The position numbers and the translations under genes are program-made. A stretch of 64,000 nucleotides of DNA from Calothrix brevissima NIES-22 (GTDB lineage: Bacteria; Cyanobacteriota; Cyanobacteriia; Cyanobacteriales; Nostocaceae): contig NZ_AP018207.1 of assembly GCF_002367995.1 (NCBI RefSeq), positions 310,001 to 374,000 of the forward strand, written 5' to 3'. The notes beneath the pieces were generated by a model that did no database searches, was not told the origin of the DNA, and saw only the letters and a program-made list of their open reading frames with translations. Shown in pieces: positions 1 to 7,940 of the stretch. Within the stretch, counting starts at the first letter, position 1. Each line of letters starts with the position of its first letter.

Positions 1-54
1 GTACCCTTTAACTTCACTGGTAACTTACAACAAGTCAGCCTGGATTTGAAGTAA
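1..54 (+). CDS. C-terminal end of a gene, possibly arylsulfatase (partial)
   Basis: Frame 1 is open from the window edge to a TAA at 52-54 and encodes 17 residues ending FTGNLQQVSLDLK. This resembles the C-terminal strand of cyanobacterial arylsulfatases (pattern FTG.L..V...L). The match is short and from memory, so the family is a weak suggestion; that a coding region ends here is more likely than its name. Confidence 0.3.
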   Translation, partial: VPFNFTGNLQQVSLDLK

Positions 55-103
55 TTAAGATTTGATATGGGGCATGGAAACAAGGAAGCAGAGAAGAAAT
101 AAC

Positions 104-181
104 AATGCCCCATGCCCCATGCCCCATGCCCCATGCCCCATAAATCATGCCCCATGCCCCATAAATCATGCCCCATAAATC
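104..181. repeat. Heptanucleotide repeat GCCCCAT with ATAAATC interruptions
   Basis: Tandem copies of GCCCCAT interrupted by ATAAATC run up to the start codon of the next gene. Such short tandemly repeated heptamers are common between genes in filamentous cyanobacteria. The final copy supplies the CATG in which the next gene begins. Confidence 0.85.
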
Positions 182-1060
182 ATGAATGAAATATTAGTAA
201 TAATTGATAAACTTGCACTATTCACATTCATTGTGTTCACTATGTTAGGTGCAGGTTTAGGTTTAACCATCAAACAAATTTGGGAACCACTCCGTAGCCC
301 TAGACTTGTCATTTTATCTTTGCTGACAAATTTTATATTTGTACCAAGTTTTGTCTATCTGCTAGTACAAATAGTACCTCTCAGTGAAGCATTAAAAGAT
401 GGTTTACTCATCATGGCATTAGCATCAGGCCCCCCAGCTTTGCCTAAACTTGCTCAAATAGTTAAGGGTAATATAGCCTTTTCTGTGGGATTAATGATGT
501 TGCTGATGCTTGGCACGATTTTTTATATGCCGTTAGTACTACCCTTAGTGGTGCAAGGTGTGCAAATCAATTCTTGGGATATTGGCAAACCTTTGTTATT
601 GATGATGATTAGCCCGTTAGTAATTGGACTATTTATCAAAGCCAAATTTGCTGCGATCGCTCCTGTTATCCAGCCTATTTTATTCAAGTTATCTAGTAGT
701 GGATTATTGTTGGGTTTAGTAGTCAGGTTAATAATTCACACCAACGATATTATTGGTTTATTAAAAACAGGTGCAATCTTTGTTTGTGCAGTATTTATTA
801 TCTTTTCTTTTAGCGTTGGTTATCTTTTAGGCGGTCCTGGTATTGATACTCAAAGGGTGCTAGGAGTAGGAACAGCGCAACGCAATTTTGCCGCAGCATT
901 ATTAGTAGCTACAAGTAATTTTGACGACCCCAATGTGGTGAGCATCATCATGGTGACAAGTATATTAATGATGGTGACAGTTTTGATTGTCGGGACAAAG
1001 TTTATCGAATTAGACCAACCAAAGGATGGAGATATCAAACAGTTAGAGATATCAGGGTAA
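182..1060 (+). CDS. Bile acid:sodium symporter (BASS) family transporter
   Basis: A 292-residue, almost entirely hydrophobic protein with about nine predicted membrane segments. Residues about 232-250 contain GTAQRNFAAALLVA, the conserved signature in the second half of BASS/SBF carriers, and the first half has a GPPALP segment. Family members are inner-membrane sodium-coupled importers of organic anions; in cyanobacteria they include bicarbonate and pyruvate-type carriers, but the substrate here cannot be read from sequence. The start ATG lies inside the last unit of the heptamer array, and no Shine-Dalgarno sequence is visible. The gene stands alone, with decayed genes downstream. Confidence 0.85.
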   Translation: MNEILVIIDKLALFTFIVFTMLGAGLGLTIKQIWEPLRSPRLVILSLLTNFIFVPSFVYLLVQIVPLSEALKDGLLIMALASGPPALPKLAQIVKGNIAFSVGLMMLLMLGTIFYMPLVLPLVVQGVQINSWDIGKPLLLMMISPLVIGLFIKAKFAAIAPVIQPILFKLSSSGLLLGLVVRLIIHTNDIIGLLKTGAIFVCAVFIIFSFSVGYLLGGPGIDTQRVLGVGTAQRNFAAALLVATSNFDDPNVVSIIMVTSILMMVTVLIVGTKFIELDQPKDGDIKQLEISG

Positions 1061-1577
1061 ATGCCTTTACAAGCAAAAATCAATAATATGCCAATACAAT
1101 CTCACTTTGAAAATTAATTTTTAATAAAATTAATTAACCAAAATGGTCTTATCTTTTAGAAATATCTTTGGCAATTCATCCTCAAAAGCAAAGGATAAAT
1201 AATTATCAATTTTATGATAAAATCCTAAATTTGGGGTAAGAGAATGGGCAAGAATCGATTCGAGCTTGTGATTTTTGATGTTTTTGGCTATGCTTATCAC
1301 AGCGATCGCACTGCTTTAGCTGAGGCTGGAGCCAAAATAGTTTTTCACGATATGCGCCAGCTTTCTCAATTGTTATAGCTAGCGCATTGGGCAGAGGTAA
1401 GCTGTTAAGCATTTAATTTGCACATTGAGGCTGCAGAGGAGCAGGGAGCAAGGGAGAGGGTTTGTAACTTTTACCTGCATGAAAACAATACCTTTGCCCA
1501 TTTACGAGGGATGAAGCAACATCAAAAATATAGACACAAAAAAAGATGGTAAAAATTATCAGTCTTATTTAACCTGA
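1061..1577. other. Intergenic stretch with gene debris
   Basis: No intact gene is visible. The stretch is AT-rich and holds the short HAD-like fragment at 1244-1378. Near 1571-1586 is an imperfect palindrome, AACCTGAGTTCGGGTT, that looks like an insertion-sequence end. It abuts the point where the next pseudogene begins. Confidence 0.5.
1244..1378 (+). pseudogene. Remnant of a HAD-family hydrolase
   Basis: A 44-residue open frame begins MGKNRFELVIFDVFGYAY and continues through HSDRTALAEAGAKIVFHDM. The start looks like HAD motif I (hhhDhDG, here with the second Asp and Gly lost), and the rest like the C-terminal end of a HAD phosphatase. The roughly 150 residues expected between them are missing. 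It is most likely an internally deleted, non-functional copy. Confidence 0.35.
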
Positions 1578-2309
1578 GTTCGGGTTAAGCAGATTGAGGT
1601 AAAAGCCATTCCCTGCAACTCTTGACGAATATTTCCGGGTACGCAACCTTAAAAAGGTGCTGTACCTGTTGACAAGCTACGAGAGCAAATCAAAACTTGG
1701 CTTGTTAAACCTGTTAGGAAAGCCCGGAAGAATATTAGAGACAACTGGGCAGAAGTTAAAAAGCAAAAAAGCTCTACCCCGCACAACTATAATGAAGCTG
1801 AAGAAATTGCTCGAGCTGTTCAAACCACCCTGCCGCTTGGGTTGGCTGGTACCACTTCAACGAATGCGGACGCACAGCGTGCGGTTGAAAAACTAATTGA
1901 GGATCTTCAGCTAACACAAGAGAATAACTCTAAAGAAGTTGAGATGCTTCGAGAACGCGTCTCAGAAAATCCAATTACGATAGAGGATGTTCCTTGGCCC
2001 GGAAAGGAACTGTTGGATATTGAGCACCTCAACAATAAGGCAATTTTAAAGTTCAACAGTAGGCACCTTTTTATGAAAGAGGTTGTACTGCCATTAAAGG
2101 CATGGACAAAGCAGCCAAATGCTAGTGAAGTTGATAATTTGCTCCGCCTCGTATCACGTCTGGATGCTGCTATAGATTTTATTTTTATGGCTTATGCCAA
2201 AGCTGAGAGTATGCATCGCGATCCAGAAAGTCAGTATGGGGACTTGCGGCGACACTGGGGTCATTTCATTCACGCCTTTCTTCGTGAGTTCCTTAATCAT
2301 GAAGAATAA
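1578..2309 (+). pseudogene. Frameshifted, N-terminally truncated GHKL-ATPase-like protein
   Basis: Three frames join into one protein. VKQIEVKAIP (from 1584) shifts to PATLDEYFRVRNLKK (about 1613-1657), and this shifts again in the A-run at 1651-1655 to GAVPVDKLREQIKTW, open to 2309. The last frame has no ATG near its start; a TTG at 1842 gives a 155-residue C-terminal piece, which may be what an automated caller keeps. The RVRN.KKGAVPV stretch recalls the region after the ATPase domain of large GHKL ATP-binding proteins found in accessory and defence-type loci. The ATPase half itself is absent. It lies beside the CAST remnant and may have been cargo, which is inference. Confidence 0.5.
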
Positions 2310-2358
2310 TTGGGAAGAACGAAGGTGCCAGCCCTATGTTATGCTTTAAATCACACAG

Positions 2359-2379
2359 CAAATAATTAGTCACTGTACA
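2359..2379 (-). repeat. Second copy of the CAST left-end terminus (21 bp)
   Basis: These 21 bp are identical, in the same orientation, to the transposon terminus at 2835-2855, including the terminal palindrome TGTACA (2374-2379). The inner TnsB-type sites that follow the 2855 terminus are not present here. It may be the eroded left end of an older element pushed away from the tRNA by a later insertion, or a product of rearrangement. Confidence 0.6.
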
Positions 2380-2394
2380 CCTGACCAGTCTCAC

Positions 2395-2645
2395 GTGACA
2401 ACAACCCTCCCGGAACTGGGTGAGTTGAAAGCCTGGCTCCCCATAAGCTAAAACTGCCAATCGAGGTGGCAACAATCCTCCCGGAAATGAGTGGGTTGAA
2501 AGCAAACCGTTGTACACAGATGCGAATAGCCATCATGTGGCAACAACCCTACCGGAACTGGGTGGGTTGGAAGTCCCTAACAAGAGGCATTAATTTTTTG
2601 ATTAGAAAGTGGCAATAATCCTCGCGTAACTGGGTAGCTTGGAAG
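2395..2645 (+). CRISPR. Decayed CRISPR array, four 37-bp repeats, type V-K (Cas12k)-like
   Basis: Repeats lie at 2395-2431, 2466-2502, 2537-2573 and 2609-2645, each exactly 37 bp. Spacers are 34, 34 and 35 bp. A consensus runs from GTGGCAACAACCCTCCCGG to ACTGGGTGGGTTGAAAG. It resembles the direct repeats of cyanobacterial type V-K systems, which end in GGGTGGGTTGAAAG. Every copy carries private substitutions: the first has GTGAC and GTGAGTT, the second AAATGAG, and the last two end TTGGAAG. No cas gene, leader or tracrRNA was found nearby. The array reads toward the homing unit and transposon end, as in CAST elements. It is probably inactive. Confidence 0.9.
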
Positions 2646-2721
2646 AACATGGTGGATATGTGCATTAAAACTTTCCCATGTGCCAGTACCCATCAAGTAC
2701 CTGGAGGGATTATCATAATTT

Positions 2722-2759
2722 TTATTAGGGAGGGTTGAAAGAGAGCGCTACGTTGACAT
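2722..2759 (+). ncRNA. Delocalised CAST homing crRNA (truncated repeat plus tRNA-Val spacer)
   Basis: After the array, only the 3' part of a repeat is recognisable, ending GGGAGGGTTGAAAG at 2741. The following 18 bases, AGAGCGCTACGTTGACAT (2742-2759), equal the sense sequence of the tRNA-Val gene at 2899-2916. Type V-K CASTs encode just such a separate short-spacer crRNA between the array and the left end. It directs the element to a tRNA gene. Whether it is still transcribed cannot be seen. Confidence 0.85.
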
Positions 2760-2855
2760 TATCACTAAAGCCTCTGTCAATAAATGACATTAATCTGTCA
2801 CTGGCGCTTAAACGACATTAACTTGTCCCGACGACAAATAATTAGTCACTGTACA
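2754..2855 (-). mobile_element. Left end of a type V-K CAST (Tn7-like), with TnsB-type sites
   Basis: Read on the minus strand from 2855, the sequence starts TGTACAGTGAC and carries a series of TGAC...GTC sites. They lie at about 2833-2855, 2814-2828 and 2785-2800, with a partial one at 2754-2763. Start sequence, site spacing and the homing crRNA just inside match the left end of the Scytonema CAST as I remember it. The terminus is 61 bp from the tRNA PAM, the known 60-66 bp insertion window. The flank 2856-2860 is AAAAA, a possible 5-bp target duplication. No right end, tnsB, tnsC, tniQ or cas12k is in this window, so this is a remnant. Confidence 0.85.
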
Positions 2856-2863
2856 AAAAATAA

Positions 2864-2937
<74 letters not shown>

Positions 2938-2987
2938 TCAACCCACGATTAACAATATTAGCATACCTATTTACAATAAGCAAGCAT

Positions 2988-4490
2988 TTATTTTTGCAGT
3001 TTTTTCTGGGCTGATGCTAGCAGTTTTTGGGCTTCAGGGTAGGCAGTTGTCCCAGCTTGAATAGTTTTAAGGCGATTAATAATGCCCTGAATTCTACCAT
3101 TGAACGGCTGAGGCTCGCTAGGTGGAGAAGCAATTAAACTTTGGATTTGCTCATTCGCGGCTGCTAAAGATGCTTGTGCTTCGCTTTCAGCTTGGCGGCG
3201 AGTTTCGATGATGCCTAAATTAGTTTGATACTCAGCGAGTAATTTTTGTGCGGCGACATAGCCAGGTTCTTCAACGCGAATGTTTTCTAGCTGATCGATT
3301 GATTTGCGCCATAATTTTGCAATTTGCTCCCATTTAGCAACAGAATGGGGTGGATTTTGAGATGCTTTGGCGGCGGCTATAGCAAATTGTTTTGCTGCTT
3401 CTATGTATGTATCGCTACGCGGATCGACAACTGTTTTGAGTTTGACTTGATAGCCAGCTAGTAATTTTTGTGCTTCTAAATAGCGAGGATTTTCTGTGGG
3501 GATTTGGTTGAGGCGCTTCAGTGCTTGTTCCCATAGTTCAGATGCAGCTTTAGGTTGGGTGACTTGAATTTCTTCTGCTTCTACATCAAATTCTTGTGCA
3601 GCTGCAATAAATGTACCGATACGTGCATTATCAAAATCGCGTTGATAAGCTTTGAGTTTAGTTTGTGCGCTTTCTCCAGCAAATGTGGCGTCGGGGATTT
3701 GTTCTAATTGATCTATAGCGGCTTGCCAAGATGCGATCGCATTTTCTTTATCCTTAATAGTAATAGCTTTTTCATACTGCTGCCGTGCTATAGTTACCAG
3801 CTGTTCTCCTTGAACTAAGGGTTTCAAAGCATTTTTATCTTGAAAAGCTATAGCTTCGATCCGCGCTACTCGCTGACGAGCTGTTTCAAACTCATCTACA
3901 GTAAACTTCCAAGTACAACCGAAAAAATTACAGTAAGCTTGAGGATAGTAACCTAAAAACCAAACTGGTAAATTATCCAGATTTTTTTGTGCGGCTTTCG
4001 CTTTGAGGGAACCTTGCTCAATATCAACAGCACTAGTGGCTTGATTAATTAACTGATCTGCTTGCTCTAAGTTTTTAATAGCCTCACGATAGTGATGATC
4101 CATATTGATATAGCTAGGCAACAATAGAATTGGCGCAGTCTTCGCAACAGGCCAGCGTATCATCGGATAAGGCAAATTTATTACCCATAGTATCCCTGCT
4201 GAACCACCTAAAAGTATAGTTGCCCATTTGATTTTGCGAAAAATACCAGGCGGTTGATTAGCTTTTGCAGCTTGTTTGAGTACCTTCTCGCTAAATTGGG
4301 GATATATATCGATCACACTATCTCGCAATTCATCTAACTCTGCTGGCGAACCTTTTTCTTGGGAGAGTTTTTCTAAGCGCTTACTGACTATTTCTTGTTC
4401 AATTTTGCTGACTTGATCGTTACCACTACATTTTTTAACTTCTGCACGCAAAATTTTTAAGGCTGTTTTATTTAACCGATACATAGACAT
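2988..4490 (-). CDS. Conserved cyanobacterial membrane protein with helical repeats
   Basis: A 500-residue protein of unknown function. Residues 1-85 are charged and helical, and one membrane segment lies near 90-110. The rest is alpha-helical with repeated blocks of the form WE.A...L..IP......A..LL..Y, seen at about 225-270, 315-355, 385-425 and 460-495. These resemble TPR-like or coiled helical hairpins and suggest a protein-protein scaffold on the outer face of the membrane. Two cysteines (YCNFFGC) lie near 190. It stands alone between the tRNA and a divergent SDR gene. No catalytic motif is recognised. Confidence 0.7.
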   Translation of the reverse strand: MSMYRLNKTALKILRAEVKKCSGNDQVSKIEQEIVSKRLEKLSQEKGSPAELDELRDSVIDIYPQFSEKVLKQAAKANQPPGIFRKIKWATILLGGSAGILWVINLPYPMIRWPVAKTAPILLLPSYINMDHHYREAIKNLEQADQLINQATSAVDIEQGSLKAKAAQKNLDNLPVWFLGYYPQAYCNFFGCTWKFTVDEFETARQRVARIEAIAFQDKNALKPLVQGEQLVTIARQQYEKAITIKDKENAIASWQAAIDQLEQIPDATFAGESAQTKLKAYQRDFDNARIGTFIAAAQEFDVEAEEIQVTQPKAASELWEQALKRLNQIPTENPRYLEAQKLLAGYQVKLKTVVDPRSDTYIEAAKQFAIAAAKASQNPPHSVAKWEQIAKLWRKSIDQLENIRVEEPGYVAAQKLLAEYQTNLGIIETRRQAESEAQASLAAANEQIQSLIASPPSEPQPFNGRIQGIINRLKTIQAGTTAYPEAQKLLASAQKKLQK

Positions 4491-4652
4491 AAGATGTAAC
4501 TTATAATTCTAGTATTCCCAGCCATGAGTCAAAAATTAGCACTCAATTGTCAAACAAATGACCAATTTGGCATATTACTCTAGGTGGTTAAAAATATTAA
4601 GTCTTATGGTTAATATTTATAAGCTGATATTATTTTTATCAAACTACATATA

Positions 4653-5429
4653 ATGTCAACTGCTTTAATTACAGGTGCATCTAGTGGTATTGGTAAAGCC
4701 TTTGCCCAACAACTAGCAGCACAAAATACAAATCTGGTTTTAGTTGCACGTTCACAAGAAAAACTCTATCAACTAACAAAAGAACTTCAAGAAAAATACA
4801 ATATTCAGATAGAAATTATAGTTAAAGATTTAACGGAAAATAATGCAGCTAAAGTGGTTTTTGATATTATCCAAGCTAAGGAATTAAGTATAGATTTACT
4901 AATTAATAATGCTGGGATTGGTGATTATGGTGATTTTGCTAATTCTGATGGAGAAAAGCAAGTCAAAATCGTGCAATTAAATATTCTGGCATTGGTTGAT
5001 TTAACGCATAAATTTTTACCTTTAATGCGGCAACGTCAATCAGGCAGCATAATTAATGTATCTTCAATTACTGCATTTCAACCTATGCCATATCTTTCTG
5101 TTTATGCTGCTAGCAAAGCTTTTATTGTCAGCTTTAGTCAGGCGTTATGGGCAGAAAATCGTCCTTATGGTATTCGAGTTATTGTTACCTGTCCAGGCCC
5201 TATAGAAACTAATTTTTTTGCAGAAGCTAATTTTCCTCCTAGTTTAGCAGGAAGTACAGAGCAAATGTTTACTAGTGAAGAAGTAGTCAAACAAACACTG
5301 AAAGCTTTAGAAAATCGGCAGCCATCTGTTGTGATTGGCGATGTTACAACTCAAATTAGAACTATATTAGCCAGAATAGTTCCGCGAAAGATTTTGTTGA
5401 ATATGTTAGCAAGAAGCTTTAAATCGTAA
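4653..5429 (+). CDS. Short-chain dehydrogenase/reductase (SDR)
   Basis: A 258-residue classical SDR. The nucleotide-binding motif TGASSGIG is at residues 7-14, NNAG at 85-88, catalytic Ser near 137-138, and the YxxxK pair at Tyr151 and Lys155. The PG motif after the catalytic site (CPGPIETNFF) is also present. The protein is therefore an intact NAD(P)H-dependent oxidoreductase of the DltE/YqjQ-like subgroup. The substrate cannot be predicted. The gene appears to be a single unit, with divergent and unrelated neighbours. Confidence 0.9.
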   Translation: MSTALITGASSGIGKAFAQQLAAQNTNLVLVARSQEKLYQLTKELQEKYNIQIEIIVKDLTENNAAKVVFDIIQAKELSIDLLINNAGIGDYGDFANSDGEKQVKIVQLNILALVDLTHKFLPLMRQRQSGSIINVSSITAFQPMPYLSVYAASKAFIVSFSQALWAENRPYGIRVIVTCPGPIETNFFAEANFPPSLAGSTEQMFTSEEVVKQTLKALENRQPSVVIGDVTTQIRTILARIVPRKILLNMLARSFKS

Positions 5430-5613
5430 TTTGTAATTCGTAATTCCCATTTAAATAATGTTTGTTGCACATCAATATATTCTAGAGGGCATGACAATGC
5501 CCATTGGTGTCAATTTCAGCTAAAAATAGCCTTTGTCTTAGCTTTGTCACCCACTTGTCAGCTTTGGATAAATTTGTAAGAATGAGTCTATCTATGGGCT
5601 TAAGTAAATTCCG

Positions 5614-7707
5614 ATGCAGGTAGGGGAAATTCTGCGCGATCGCTATAAAATCATTTCACATTTGGGACAAGGTGCCTTTGGTGAAACCTATCTCGCTGAA
5701 GATTTGGGTATTCCCATCAATCCTAAGCCTAAGTGTGTCGTCAAACGCCTAAAAACCCAAAATTTCACTGATGCACAATTGGATTGGGTAAAAAATGCCT
5801 TTGAGCAGGAAGCAGCAACCCTATACAATTTGGGCAGGCTGCATCCCCAAATCCCCAGTTTATCGGAATATTTTCAGGTAGAGAGAGAATTTTATTTAGT
5901 CCAAGATTTTATTGATGGGGTAGATTTAACGAAAATTATCAACCCTGGAAACAAGCTGGCAGAGAAAGTAGTTATTCAACTTTTAACAGAGATTTTAGAA
6001 GTATTGACAGTTGTTCACCAACAAAATATTATCCACCGCGACATCAAACCACAAAACATCATGCGCCGTCGGATTGATGGCAAAATCGTCTTAATTGACT
6101 TTGGTGCAGTCAAGCAAATCATGTTGAAAAATGCCGGACAAAGCACTTTGACAATGGGAGTCGGAACACCCGGTTTTATGCCCTTGGAACAGTTTAATGG
6201 CAAACCCAAATTAGCCAGCGATATTTATGCTGTGGGGATGGTGGGAGTACAAGCACTGACAGGTATACCACCGCATTTGTTGGATGATGATGAGGATGGA
6301 GAAGTAATTTGGCAGGATAGAGCAAATGTGAGCGATCGCTTTGCGGCACTATTGAAGACAATGATAAACCGTCGCGTCAGCCAGCGCTATCAAAATGCGA
6401 CGGAAGCATTAGAGGCGATGCAGTTATTGAACGAACCCATTGTACCTACAATTCTTTCCCCATCTTCACCCTCAGAAGAAAATCAAGAAACTCAGAATAG
6501 TCAGCCATTACAACAGACCCTACAACCGCAGCGTGGAACATTTTCATCCAAAATTACAGGGTTATTCAATATTTTCAATAAACAAATAACCCCCAACGTA
6601 GGTAATACAGTACAGGCAAAAGATGCTGATACCTACAAAAAAGAAGGAAAGGAAAAATACGATCGGGGAGATTATCAAGGAGCAATAGAAGATTACAATC
6701 AAGCTATTAAAATTCATCCTGACTATGCAGATGCTTACAACAATCGGGGTAATGCTCGTGAAAAGTTAGGAGATTATCAAGGAGCAATAGAAGATTACAA
6801 TCAAGCTATTAAAATTCATCCTGACTATGCAGATGCTTACTGCGATCGGGGTAATGCTCGTGGAAATTTAGGAGAATATCAAGCAGCAATAGAAGATTAC
6901 AACCGAGCCATCAAAATTAATCCTGACGATGCAGATGCTTACTGCAATCGGGGTAATGCTCGTTGGGATTTAGGAGAATATCAAGCAGCAATAGAAGATT
7001 ACAACCGAGCCATCAAAATTAATCCTGACTATGCAGATGCTTACAACAATCGGGGTAATGCTCGTTGGGATTTAGGAGAATATCAAGCAGCAATTAAAGA
7101 TTACAACCAAGCTATCAAAATTAATCCTGATTATGCAGATGCTTACATCAATCGGGGTCTTGCTCGTGAAAAATTAGGAGAGTATCAAACAGCAATTAAA
7201 GATTACAACCAAGCTATCAAAATTAATCCTGATTATGCAGATGCTTACATCAATCGGGGTAATGCTCGTGGAAATTTAGGAGAATATCAAGCAGCAATTA
7301 AAGATTACAACCGAGCTATCAAAATTAATCCTGACGATGCAATTGCTTACATCAATCGGGGTGTGGCTCATTATGATTTAGGAAAATATCCAGCAGCAAT
7401 AGAGGATTACAACCGAGCTATCAAAATTAATCCTGACAATGCAGATGCTTACTACAATCGGGGTCTTGCTCTTAAGAATTTAGGAGAATATCAAACAGCA
7501 ATTGAAGATTACAACCGAGCCATTAAAATTAATCCTGACTATGCAGATGCTTACAACAATCGGGGTATTGTTCGTAAGAATTTAGGAGAATATCAAGCAG
7601 CAATTGAAGATTATGAGCAAGCAGCCAATTTATATAAACAACAAGGTAAAGAGAGTTACTATGAAGATGCGTTAAACCAAATTAGCGCATTACGCGAAAT
7701 TATTTGA
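5614..7707 (+). CDS. Ser/Thr protein kinase with ten C-terminal TPRs
   Basis: A 697-residue Hanks-type kinase. The glycine loop GQGAFGETY is at 18-26, ATP-binding Lys44 follows, and the catalytic loop HRDIKPQN and DFG are both present, so it should be active. A Ser/Pro/Gln-rich linker (about 285-340) leads to ten 34-residue TPRs (about 345-680). The consensus is ADAYxNRGxAxxxLGEYxxAIxDYNxAIKINPD. The repeats are close copies at DNA level (about 102 bp period from 6625 to 7640), which points to recent internal expansion. TPR kinases of this kind are widespread in filamentous cyanobacteria and lack a transmembrane segment here. Targets are unknown. Confidence 0.93.
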   Translation: MQVGEILRDRYKIISHLGQGAFGETYLAEDLGIPINPKPKCVVKRLKTQNFTDAQLDWVKNAFEQEAATLYNLGRLHPQIPSLSEYFQVEREFYLVQDFIDGVDLTKIINPGNKLAEKVVIQLLTEILEVLTVVHQQNIIHRDIKPQNIMRRRIDGKIVLIDFGAVKQIMLKNAGQSTLTMGVGTPGFMPLEQFNGKPKLASDIYAVGMVGVQALTGIPPHLLDDDEDGEVIWQDRANVSDRFAALLKTMINRRVSQRYQNATEALEAMQLLNEPIVPTILSPSSPSEENQETQNSQPLQQTLQPQRGTFSSKITGLFNIFNKQITPNVGNTVQAKDADTYKKEGKEKYDRGDYQGAIEDYNQAIKIHPDYADAYNNRGNAREKLGDYQGAIEDYNQAIKIHPDYADAYCDRGNARGNLGEYQAAIEDYNRAIKINPDDADAYCNRGNARWDLGEYQAAIEDYNRAIKINPDYADAYNNRGNARWDLGEYQAAIKDYNQAIKINPDYADAYINRGLAREKLGEYQTAIKDYNQAIKINPDYADAYINRGNARGNLGEYQAAIKDYNRAIKINPDDAIAYINRGVAHYDLGKYPAAIEDYNRAIKINPDNADAYYNRGLALKNLGEYQTAIEDYNRAIKINPDYADAYNNRGIVRKNLGEYQAAIEDYEQAANLYKQQGKESYYEDALNQISALREII

Positions 7708-7940
7708 GTGACTTACGTAACTTTCATTATCTGTAAATTTTTTAAAAAAGTGGACAGTAGACTTCTTGCAAAAGTCGAAAAATTTTGGATGTCATTGTGA
7801 GCGCAGCGAAACATCTTGCAGATTCTTCGCTTAGCTCAACATGACAATCTAACCATTTATGTTAAGAGGTCTGTTGATTTGTCTCCCTCATCTCCCGCTT
7901 GGTGAGCAAAGCCGAACCACATCTTCCCCATTTTCCATAA

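Noticed and set aside
1212-1412. Minus-strand open frame of 66 codons
   Set aside because: It is antisense to the HAD-like fragment, has no ribosome-binding site and looks like a shadow of the plus-strand remnant.
1657-1896. Plus-strand open frame of 79 codons starting inside the GHKL remnant
   Set aside because: Only its first codons continue the remnant's upstream frame; beyond the frameshift it reads the wrong frame.
1061-2310. Right end of the CAST
   Set aside because: I looked for TGTACA followed by TGACA...TGTC sites reading rightward and found none, so the right boundary of the element is undefined.
2511-2516. TGTACA inside spacer 2 as another transposon end
   Set aside because: A six-base palindrome is common, and no TnsB-type site lies next to it.
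2293-2517. Minus-strand open frame over the CRISPR repeats
   Set aside because: It arises from the repeat sequence (for example repeated PGG/LPPR-type residues) and has no protein-family resemblance.
2680-2716. A possible fifth full CRISPR repeat in phase with the array
   Set aside because: It begins at the right distance (34 nt after repeat 4) but matches the consensus at only about 21 of 37 positions and lacks the GTTGAAAG end. The truncated homing repeat ending at 2741 explains this stretch better.
7741-7860. Possible regulatory element downstream of the TPR kinase
   Set aside because: The sequence (GTGAGCGCAGCGAAACATC-like) looks like a common interspersed Nostoc repeat and has no gene next to it that would be regulated.
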